Translations under genes and position numbers: made by a program
In this document: piece after piece, positions 22,430 through 33,300 of the stretch
Position numbering within the stretch: position 1 is the stretch's first letter
Layout of the letters: each line of letters begins with the position of its first letter
The notes under the pieces: model-generated
The model's database searches: none
The model's input: the letters and a program-made list of their open reading frames with translations, nothing else
Told to the model about the DNA's origin: nothing
Origin: Branchiostoma belcheri
Taxonomy: Eukaryota; Chordata; Leptocardii; Amphioxiformes; Branchiostomatidae
Direction: 5' to 3'
Length of the DNA: 64,000 nt
NCBI RefSeq assembly: GCF_001625305.1
Contig: NW_017802780.1
Span: 249,145-313,144 of the forward strand

Positions 22430-23090
22430 TTTTTGGCAGGCAGGTTGTCTTGGGGGTGGAAATTGTCATGGCTAAAAATGGGCTTCGTGGGGGGTTCCTA
22501 AGTCACTGTAGTTGACCTTGGTTTTTGGTGTTTTTTCCTTGTGTACAAGATATCTCGAGTATCCTTAAATGGATGTTCTTGATTTTTAGTGGGCAAGTTA
22601 CCGTTGAGAATGCCGAGGTCAAGTTCGGATATGGGCTTCGTGGGGGGTCCCCACGTCATTGAATTAGAAAGTACTGCAGCGAAACTTCTGGTTTTTAAAT
22701 CTCGTGATCTAGACTTGCTAGGGTCATGATTTTTAGATGGTAGGTAGCTCTCGTGCTCAGAAAGAAGTGCCGTAAGTTTGGGCCCCGTAGCAGCTTGTTT
22801 GGGAAATGCAGAGGCATTTGTTTGAAAATGTTTGAAGTAGGATAGCTCAAGAACCGGTTGACGGATTGTTGTTATTTTTGACATCTCGGTAGCTTAAGTG
22901 ATGCTTGACCTAATTAGATGACGATTATTCAAATCAAGATCTAATTTTCATAATTAATGACAAAAGTCTATAAATCTGCTACGTTCCATGATAGAACTGG
23001 TGGCATATTTAATCAAGAGGAAGAGGAACATTAACAGATATTAATTATGTAAATTGTGACCCAATTTGATTAATTAATAAGAGAAATCTA
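22430..23090. repeat. Dispersed AT-rich repeat, family 2, copy 2
   Basis: Matches 13673-14340 over the TCTCGTGATCTAGACTTG, GATGGTAGGTAGCTCTCG and AAGAACCGGTTGACGGAT landmarks; preceded by a tandem GGGCTTCGTGGGGGG block at 22482-22650. Confidence 0.6.
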
Positions 23091-23421
23091 TATGTCTTTC
23101 ATACTGCACTAGACCTTTTTTGTTTCCACCCTCTGTGGATTACATTGCTTTATGCCCACAAGGATAGCTGGAAAAAACTTTCCTGTTTGTTGAAACAACA
23201 GAATCCTTGCGAAATTGGCGAAAGTGGTGCTTAATGCTGCATTAATACTGAAAGTTTTAATACTGGGTTAATGCTGGGTTAACGACTGGGCCAGCCTTCA
23301 AACACACATAGATACATCATTCATAATGTACAATGTAGAAAAGGCAATCTTTTTTTTTTTATTAATGTTTGTTACATGTACTGCAGAAACTGCATAACTC
23401 TTGTAAAATTTGTGAACCCTG

Positions 23422-23826
23422 ACACAAGACTGCACAAATGTACATTCTAATGTTGTAGGGAATACAGGAAATCTATTCATATCTAGGTTAAACCAACAAG
23501 TTACAGACAGAAAGCTATCAACATTGGTTTCAGTTAAAAAAAACATGTTCTTTGAAATTGTTTGTTGAAAAAACATTAGTGGCCCAGTGCCCCAGCAGAG
23601 CGTGCTTTATTTGACAGGTCTGTGGACCCCAGTGTGAACATCTGGAATTAGCCTAGTTGCCAGACCCATAGCACACTGGACACAAAGTATCTCAGTGCTC
23701 ACTGAGTCTACTTTGTGTCCAGTGTGCTATGGGTTTGGCACCCAGGCAAATCTGGAATATGCATAATGTGAATAGGTTTCCTGTATTCCCTACAACATTA
23801 GCATGTACTTTTGTGCAGTCTTGTGT
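23422..23826. repeat. Nested inverted repeats with an 83-bp near-perfect palindrome
   Basis: Outer arms 23422-23483 and 23770-23826 are inverted copies of CCTGTATTCCCTACAACATT and flanking bases. Inside, 23658-23697 pairs with 23700-23740 (GCCAGACCCATAGCACACTG) around a 2-3 nt loop. Such a structure should extrude or hairpin readily. Probably a foldback element inserted into a related copy. Confidence 0.75.
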
Positions 23827-25439
23827 AGTACATTTGTGCATATCGTATCGTAATGCAACAGGAGCTAAAGATAGATTTAAACCCGATATAAGGTCACAAA
23901 CTTTGTTTTAATCGAGAACATAGTTGGTATACTGTACACAATGGCCAGGTCACTAGAATAAGGTGGTCTGAACGCATTGAACAGTATCTAATCTTTATAA
24001 GCTTTGTGGCTTTAGCGAGGAGCACGGCGGTATTTTATGAATGACTCTGAGTTTGATGCCTGTAATCTTCTTCATAATGGGTCGTGTGGAGAGGGAATAG
24101 AGAAGCCCTGCCATTGAAAGGATAAAATTTTCACGACCATATTATGGTCCGGTGGGCCCCCACAAGAAAACTAACATAGCCAAACTGCGTCGCCAACCTT
24201 AGAAATAACCAGTAAAAATAACTACCAGCTCAAAAATTGAAGATTGTTAAATTGCAACAGGGATACATATTTTATTTGAATTCTATCCAGGATAAATTGC
24301 ATTGACAGGATAGACTGGGACCATTAGGTAGGTCACCGGAGGCTGACCTCAGCCCTGCCAGTCGTACCTCTGAAGACGTCCCCGGAGGACCTGGGCTAAT
24401 CTATACCACCATCCGGGCTGGTATAGAAAGTCGAGCTGTTTCCTGCTAAACGTTTGATACGACGGTCCCTCTAACAAGTAAGGCATATATGATAAATGAG
24501 TTTCTCCTTGTGGAGGAAGATTAACTTTCTACCAGGCACCATGGATCGCTGGAAAAATAGTAGAAAACGGCCAAAAAAGGGAATAGTATGCCGCTAAAGG
24601 GTCAGTTAGCCCGCTAGGGAGATACAACTCACCGGGAGGAACCCACTTATCTTACATACCACATATCATCACAACAATTGGCCAGTTTGTGTGATTTTGT
24701 AACTTGCAATTGTTTTCAATGTATTGGACATCGCACGCTTTAACAACACTGGCTGCATAGAAGAAGAATTTAGTTGAAGGAGTTTTTGCCGTTTTGAAGT
24801 TTGGATCACCGCGTATCAGAGGGAAGAAAACAACTTTTCGCGGTCAGACTCCCCAGGCCAATTCTCCTCTCCTTTTTGCCGAATTCTACGATCCGTATTT
24901 CCGTAGAAAGACATGGTACAGGCTTGGTAAATAGTCTGTTGCTTCGTTCACAAAAGGACTCTCTGACCACTATAACTACGATAATCATCTTAAAAAAAAC
25001 CTACACTATACACACACACAACACCCACCAAAACAATATCACACTATCGAAGGCATGAGACTTCCGAACTCTAGTTTTTAGTAATTTCGAAAGATGTTTA
25101 ACAAAAAAATATGCTAAGCAAAAATATTACCCCGCCCGGAAGACCAGAAGGTAGCTAACAATGTAGTAATAAAAAAGTAACATATTGTTTTGGTATCATG
25201 TATTTGTAAGGAGGAAAGCACCAATTCTGTAGTCATGTTTTTTTTTAATGCCGACAAGTTACTAACGTGCAGCAGTATTTCTTCTTAACGAGGGGTGTGG
25301 GCAGTATATACGTTTATTATCGTAGTTAAGTGGACACCATGTGTATATTTTATACTATAGCTACATATAGCATCACGTCAAAAGTGTACCATAAGAAGTA
25401 CTATTATCTAAAAAATGCAGTAACAGCGATCCCTAAGGT

Positions 25440-26080
25440 ATGTAAACTTCAGAATAACGGCTCAAAATAACTGTAACGGTTATCTCCTAAATCGTGTTAT
25501 ATGTTTTTTTTATTTTTTTTATTATGAGTAATTTACTGTGAAAAAAATGGAAAAAATGCCGTTTTTTTTCATCGATATGTCAAAACTAAACTGTACTTAA
25601 AACCAGAAATTAAAAAAAAAATCCTAAAACACGTTTTGTTAACTTATTCCTAGTCGTTGAAAATATTAAAATCTGTGATTTTAGGTAGCCTTATTGCCTA
25701 AAACATGACATGACTGGTACTCGGGAACCTGATAATCCGTCTTTTGGAGCGAATTGTTTAAACATAAACAACTGACATTAAAATAATATAAAGACGATAA
25801 TTTTACTTAAATTTGACGAAATCAGCCCTTAAATACTATTTGTTTATTTTCAAATATTTTCCGGTACTCAAAAACAGGACAAAACTCTTGTATAATGATA
25901 CTCTTTTGAACATGCCTAGCAATGTGAAAGAATACCGTAGTAACAGACCGCCGTGCTCTATGATAATTCAGTCAAAATACTTCCAATCTCAGGAAAAACG
26001 AAGAAACGTCAAAATGGCAAATACTAATATACGTCTGGGGTCAGTTTTGACCCCATACGGTGGTTTGAGGGCTAACATCG
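25440..26080. mobile_element. About 1-kb dispersed repeat, copy 3 (gene B intron 1)
   Basis: Same position relative to exon 1 as copy 1 in gene A, left end missing; right end TTTTGACCCCATACGGTGGTTTGAGG. Confidence 0.5.
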
Positions 26081-26257
26081 CTAATTATCTTTTTTATGCG
26101 TCTTATGATACAAAAAATATGATTGTTGATGATACTCTGAAGCTATTTATTTGATTTCAAAACATTTCATAGAATTTTAGATTATTATGAACATAGTAAT
26201 AAAACACATATGGCTGCAGGAATCAATTAGGAAAACAATTACATATCTTCTACTCAC

Positions 26258-26400
26258 CGTAAGACGTCTACAGATAGGATACACAGTCTAGCTTTACTAG
26301 AATTCCACGACCGCACGACTGCTGAAGCGATATTTGGTCCTAGGTAGGCAAGGTTCGGTCTAGGAGTCAATTCAATAGCTTGAATACGCATGGCACCAGT
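26258..26400 (-). other. Gene B non-coding exon 1 (5' UTR), 5' end approximate
   Basis: Paralog of the gene A block with donor CG|GTGAGTAG at 26258. It is followed by a 5.5-kb intron 1, the longest in the array, enlarged by about 3 kb of sequence absent from gene A. Confidence 0.6.
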
Positions 26401-26404
26401 TATA

Positions 26405-28363
26405 TGTCTTTTTGACGTCAGTGATGTCGCCTGGGGTAACATAGGTCTTAGTAGCCCATAATACTCTCTTGTAGGCACTTTTTGCTATCGTTTGGTAGTA
26501 TTGCTCTGGTTTTTACGAAAAATACAATTTTTGACGGTTTATCAAAACATGATAATAAATGAGGTCATTATGACTTCATACTACGTCATAATGACACCAT
26601 AATTGTTATAATCTAATTTTGTTGTTATAATTCAATTGTAGTAATAAACCATTTTCTAAAATATAAAAGGAAAACAGTGGGCGTGTCTTAGACCCCCCCC
26701 CCACGATCGGTCCTAGTAAAGACCGAGATGAATAGGGGTAAAATGGACTATCATGGTAATAAAAACAGTCAGATAATCTTTAAAAGGAATTGTTGGGCTA
26801 AGACGTTGATTTTTTTTTACAAATGTACACGTTTTGAACACTTCATCTATTGTCATGATTTGGCTTAGTGATCAGTATCTGTGCTTGATGGTGGTAGTAA
26901 GTAATGTAAGATGTATCTACCAACTCCTAGCTCAAAATGACTCCTTTTTGTCAAAATTAGTCTGTTCGTATAGAAAAGTAATATTGCAGTGCTCTTACAT
27001 CTGAAAATTGATATCTTACACCTTCAGACTCATCCCAAGATTATTTGGTTTATTCATACGAGGAAAACATTGGCTGGCAAAGAAGGTGAATGGTTGAAGG
27101 CAGGTGGCTGGTAGTTAGTACTGTAGGGATGTTTGAGTAATTTCGGCCTGTCCGCCCCCAGTGCAAGGTGTCAGGCAACCGACAAACTAATGAATATTGG
27201 TCCAATCCCAGAGTTTGCAAACTAGGGGTAATGCCATACCAACACCGCTTCTTAAGGGTTAGAAACGTCTTTTAACAAGTAAAAGGAAGATCTCGCTTTA
27301 AGCAATACTAATCTCTTTTTTTTTCTTTAAAGGCATCAACGGCAAAATGACTGCCACATTGTTTTTGCCCACTATACGACCAGCATATGTGCATATAAAT
27401 TCATTGAAGGCCGGTTTCTGCTTTATAGTTTCTCTGGAATCTACTAAAAATTTTCAAATTTGACCTATGACCCAGAGCCTACAAGTACATTCACCCGTTT
27501 TCCTGATATATGAAAACATTTTCCTATTCAACGCCCGACGATTGAATTGTTTCTCTAAATTTCAGTAGTTTCAAAAGAACGGCTCTTTGAATGTGGAATT
27601 TCTGTTTAAAAATTGGTTTCGTAAAGATTTTAAAAGAATTTGTCTATGAATGTAAAATTTCACATGCTGCCCCTCCGCTGGTAGGAGTTAAAGTGGACTT
27701 GCCCAACTGTTTTGTCTGTAGACGTAAATGTAGGTGGTGGTAGACTATGCATGTATGATGAACCAGGTTCATTTTCACACCCACGTACTTTTTGTACTTC
27801 TCATTAACGAAGGTGGCAACGCTGTTTACAGAACTGTGCTTTACCCAGAACCCTGCTCGGGCAAGTTTTGCTTTTTTTTTCTAGCGGAGGTACAATCTAA
27901 AGAACACAAGCATTGTTTTCTGTATGGAATGAAAGAATTACAACGCAAGCATATATACGCTTTGTACATTCATGTACATGACATCGTAACAGAACTGCGG
28001 ATGCTGAATATTTGCATTTGAGAAGCGTGTAGATTCACTGAGAGGTGTCAATGAGAAAATGCAAAACTAAACATTTATTCACACGTATTGCAAGTATGGT
28101 ATAACCACTGCAAAGCGGCGGACGCAAATTGAAAATAGAAACGGCATAAATTTAATAAAACCATGGTGTTTGCCAATGTTTTCCCTTACATTAAAGCCCC
28201 CACAATAGCCTTAAAAAAGACGTCGAAATCCCTGTAGGTAATCATTCTTAATACCTTAAGCGATATATTGTCAAAATATATAGAACTGTCTGACAAAACA
28301 ACAAAATGGTACGTAAACAAACGCTTCCTTCCCCTACATTACAACGTTGACAATAGTCACGGA
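26405..28363. other. Gene B upstream region
   Basis: Paralogous to 9437-11335 upstream of gene A, including the CRE-like ATTATGACTTCATACTACGTC block at 26565. No gene seen. Confidence 0.7.
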
Positions 28364-29347
28364 TTAACCCTCAACAGTACACCTTCCCGGACTGATTAAT
28401 CTGTACACCTGGGGTCCGCACGGACCCCAAGACAGTTTTTTGCTAATTTTTAGAAATTATCAGCATGCTACCAGCTCAATTGTTTTGCAAACTGATGTGG
28501 GAACCTCTGTGTCCACATTACATACAAAAATCATACATTTTGAACTTTTTCTATTTTTTTGTGAAGAAAAGAAGACAAGAAGAAATACCCGATTTTCAAA
28601 CCCATTTCAGACTGAAGGGGCTTTTGAGGCCCAACTTTGATCTCAGATAGCGGCTAAACGGCTTGCGCTAGAAGTATCAAATTTGGAGACCTTTCCTAAA
28701 ATGTCTCTGGAAAAAAGTTCATATTAGTTTAATACTAGTAAGTTGATGTTTTTTTGTGTTGCCATGGCAACGGGTTTCTAGCAGGCAGTTTTTTTAATTT
28801 TGATTTAAACATAAAATTTTTCTGAGTTTTATATTAAATTACACTTCTTTTCCAACATGAATAACATCTTACATAATTAAATATAAGTTAAATCATTTAA
28901 TATGCATAGAATATGCTAATTTGATGACGTCATTGGTCAAAATCCAATATGGCGGACTATGTTATTAGCTCTGACGTCATATGACGTCATAATTACACCA
29001 AAGTTATTAAAATTTAATTCTATTACAACACCATTCTCTGAAAACTTGGTAGACATACGATGAGTGCATAAAAACATATAAAAACGGAAATAAGGTAATG
29101 TATAAGAACGCCAGTGTATCCATTATGATCGAAAGCCGGCTGGGGTCCGCGCGGACCCCAAAAGAAAATCAGATATAATTTTTTTATAAATAGGTAGAAA
29201 CGGATTTTTCTGCACTGTATTGAGAGACAACTTTGTGGGTGACAATTACCTAAAATTTCAGAAAAAAATCTTTAGAAACAAAAAAGATATTACAGAATAT
29301 ATAGTGCTGGGGTCCGCGCGGACCCCAGGTGTACTGTTTAGGGTTAA
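28364..29347. mobile_element. TTAA-flanked nonautonomous DNA transposon (piggyBac-like), full copy
   Basis: Bounded by TTAA at 28364-28367 and 29344-29347. Termini are inverted: TTAACCCTCAACAGTACACC on the left and GGTGTACTGTTTAGGGTTAA on the right. TTAA target plus CCCT/AGGG ends is the piggyBac signature. Three 20-bp palindromes of the TGGGGTCCGC/GCGGACCCCA type sit near the ends (28410-28429, 29141-29160, 29308-29327). No transposase ORF, so it needs one in trans. The paralogous site upstream of gene A (11331-11350) lacks the insert. Confidence 0.88.
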
Positions 29348-30370
29348 CAAAAATAATGTCAAAATTCTGTTTACTTTATTTTCACATAGGATACAAGCTA
29401 AGCATAAACCATCATACTTACGAAATTCTAACAAATCAGGAGCTTGTATATTTTGCGTTTTTTTTTATTTGAACTGACATCCTAGCGAGGAAGGGACAAA
29501 TTATGCAAAACGTTTTTTTTTATCCAGTACAGTTGACTTGCATGTATAGTGGTACATGTACACTCAAAGTTGTACACTCAAACAAGGTCCCACACTACTA
29601 ACAATTGTGTCAATTACGTTTTCTCTTTTTTTTTTGTAAGTTCTGGTAATAAGAACTAGACATTTACATTTACATTAAGACATTTCTCGAAATTAATTAT
29701 ATTAAATATACAATATACAATGTATACAATAATACCAGAAAATTCCAATAGAAAATATACTTTTCAAGAAAATTTGAGTTTCAGTATATAAGTGCATCGG
29801 TGGTCAGATGATACAGACTCTTATATCTAATATCTATATTCCTATATTCTATCATTATTTAGTATCAACATCCAAATCATGGTTCAACATCCAAATCATT
29901 GTTCAACATCCAAATCATTGGTTCTAAAAATAGACACCAGCATGTTAGAATGAAGCTAGATCACTAGAATACAGCTTTTTGTGTGGATTACGATGATGGG
30001 AATTAGTCATTCACACTCACTGGGTATGTCAAAATAACCATGTATAGAAATCAACTATAAACAAAACCAGGCTAGTCAAAATTACAATCGGTACCACATA
30101 TGATGGTTGGAAAAAACCCACTGGACTATTCTCATGCTGTAATTATTGCTTGTAATATGGTACATGAAACAATCGAGTCAATACGTTAGTTTTACTGCAC
30201 GAATTATACCTGTTTAAAGAAATGCTATTCCAGTGCCTGAACAGTCCGACGCTTTTGCATTTTGCCCCCTGGGATTCTTAAAGTACAAAAAAAATGTGGT
30301 CAACAGGATGACTCAATATGACTAAGGTGTATTGTCCTGATATTTGGTAGGTTTTTGGTCTTCATAAGAC
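29348..30370. other. Distal gene B upstream / gene C 3' flank
   Basis: Continues the similarity to 11336-12279, with a short triplication of a CATCCAAATCATTGGTT-type unit at 29868-29925. Ends at the gene C stop codon. Confidence 0.7.
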
Positions 30371-33300
30371 CTAAAAACGATTAGGTATCTGACAAATAAA
30401 ATAATTCTGATTTTCACATGTTTCGTCGTCCCATTTGAAACCTTCTTTTTTCCAGAGTTTTCCACAATCCTGGCCCGTCCCTGCTCCGTTGTTTGGCTCT
30501 CCCGGTGCCCAGTTGGTGAAGACACCATCGCTGACGGGAGTCCCATCAGACCAGGTCCAGCTGTTCTCAACCTACACATCGGAATTAAGTTGCACGTTAA
30601 AGATATGATATTTTATTACCTTCGGGAACAAAAGTATTGTTTTTGGTAGCTGAGCTGTGAGTTTGTGTCAGATAATTATCCAGATAAAGTAGTTGGCAGC
30701 ACGTGGGTAGGAGAAAACTGACAAAGAGACAGAAAGTAGGATAAAACTGAGACTAGATTGACAGCAGGTGTTTGGAAGAGACCAAAAGACTTAAATGAGG
30801 TTAAAACGTCAAATATGGAAAATAGAATAACTTGACAGTCACAAAGAAAACCCAAAAATTTGGAATTATTATTTAATGAGATAGCCTTTATTTATTAGCT
30901 GGTCTTTCCGGTCTTTCAGGATTCCTTACGAAATACACATATTTATTACACTATCAAACAATGTATCTAGCAGACTATAGAGGTCTAGAGGTCGGGGTTT
31001 GTGCATATATTGAAAACTCATGTGAAAGGTAGATATCAAAAGTTTAGCAATACTTGAGTTAAGACAAAGAACAAGGTGAAAACAATGTCTATCAAAATAA
31101 ACAGCCATTAAAATGCATGTATTACATCTTCTGTGCGACACTTACTGTCAGATCATTGAGCCCGATCCAGTAGTCTCTGCCCCTGTCAACCTTCTGAATC
31201 TTGCTCAAAATGAAGTCATGCAACTCTTGTGTCTTGACATCGGCAAGATGGCCTCCATGTGAGACACAGGTCTGCTTGGCAGCTTCGTACGTCATGAGCT
31301 CGGCAAACACCTTGTAGTATTCGTTGGTGTATCCGCTGTGTTCTAAGGATGGACAGGAATACTAGTAAGCAAACCAAAATCCATCAAAGTCGCCAAAGAG
31401 CTACAGCTGCTGCGAATACGCAAACATTACCAAAACAGTACCCTTCCAATAAAGAATATCTCCATTTTAGAGGTATTAAACTACATCAGAACAAGTCCTA
31501 ATGAATAATTTCGTCTTTTAGTTTTATTTAACAACCAATCAGTTTTAAGGTCCAGTGCTATGGCAACCGTCTGTCACCTTCTTAAGGGCAAAGATTACTT
31601 GTTATACTAGTTTCGGGTTCGACATATCTGCGTCTAGGGCAATACTGGTTATGGTTCGTACTGCAGCAAGGTGTCGCTAACGCGGAATATAAAAATGTGG
31701 TCTAAGAATACCAGGAAAGCAAGGTATTTTTGAGGTCCATTGTTAGCCAAATTATTTCTTAGTAGAGTTCGTGGAACACATGCCGTGGTTAAGCATTCTT
31801 TTAGTGTTACTTGGTATAAAGTTTAAAGTTGTTGTATCTGACAAAATAGATTTTTTGTAGGCATTTATGTGTGTTTGATGTGTTTTTTTTTTTCGTTTGC
31901 CAGATGGTGATCAAGATCATCTGAGATGGCTTTGTGGCCTTTAAAGGAAAGTAAAGGAATTTCATGCTTGGAGTATTTTAAAGTTAAATTAACTAGCATT
32001 CCCCGGTTTCTACTGATCCCAGATATTGTTAGCTTTTTGTCTTTGAGCCATAACATTTACACCAGTTTAATTTCTTTGAATACATTAGCGCGCAAAGGCT
32101 CATGGGATGTCAGTACGGTGATAGCGCAATGTCATGTTGACCGTTGACCTCTTGCCAGATGCTGCTGCCGCGGGTAAAGTGAACTCCATGTTGGCGCGGC
32201 AAAAGGCTTTCGCATTCACGAAACACATGGGGTGTATACTATGCGGCCGTAGCGTTTAGCAGCACAATATTTTAGATTTTTTATTACATATCCTTTATTT
32301 TAAAAAAAGGCTAAATCTTCGAACGTCGTTCTAGCTATTTGACTAAGTTTTAGTTGCTCCCAACATCAAAGAAGTATATATTTTCTCAATTTGGACCTGG
32401 AAAAAATCTACCTATGGTCTACTAAGTGGCTGATGGAATTAAATCCCACAAAAACTGAAGAAATTTGTTTTACTTCTAAAAAAGTCCGTCAAGTCCACCC
32501 CCACTATTTCTTAATAATTCTGTAATAAAATCAGTTTCTGTCATAAGCATATTGGGATTATTCTTAGTTCCATTATGTGTTGGCATTTTTATATTGATAG
32601 TATTGTTTCTAAAGCGTTCAAACAAAATGTTAACTTATTTAGGACCTTGAAATTTAGATTACCCCGCCATGTATTGGAAAAAAATATACAATTCTTTTAT
32701 ACGTTCATTGTTGGAATATGCTGACGTTGTCTGGCACGGGTGCACAATCGAGGAATCAAACCTCATAGAACGAGTTCAGTATCATTGCTCCCTCGTTGTG
32801 CCTGGTGCCATAAAAGGGTCTTCATATTCTTTAATTTGTCAAGAACTCGGCTGGGAGACCTTGTCCGACACATTCATCGCCTATTGCTTTTTTTTACAAC
32901 ATTGTAAACGGATGTACCCGGGAATATCTTACAGATTTACTTCCATATACAATTACTGGGACTTGTATCTACAATCTGTGAAACAGTAGTAATCTGAGAA
33001 CCATCAAATTTTCTACCAATCGTTTTGGAAAGTCTTTTATACCATATTCCATCACTGGATGGAACAACCTGAATTTAGAGATTCGTACTCTTTCGTATCC
33101 AAAATTTCGTTCATGTCTTTTTAAATCGGTACGTCCTGTAAAGCTAAACCATTTTAGCTTTGGTTCTCGTTCTTCCTGTATTCTCATTACCCGACTTCGT
33201 CTGGGCACCTGCAGCTTGAATCACAGTCTTTATACCCGGGGTCTTGTTACAAGTCCATCCTGTAGCTGCGGGTGTCCATACGAAACGATTGTTCATTATC

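Larger units (their letters stand above)
20784..26257 (-). other. Gene B intron 1
   Basis: 5.5 kb. 20784-22230 and 25440-26257 match gene A intron 1. 22230-25440 is extra: a family-2 repeat, an inverted-repeat structure (23422-23826) and about 1.3 kb of unplaced sequence (24000-25300). Confidence 0.7.

Noticed and set aside
28440..28650. Short frames similar to ones at 57175-57502
   Set aside because: Both lie in copies of the TTAA element. Two frames look conserved at once, so the similarity is of DNA, not of protein; no transposase motif.
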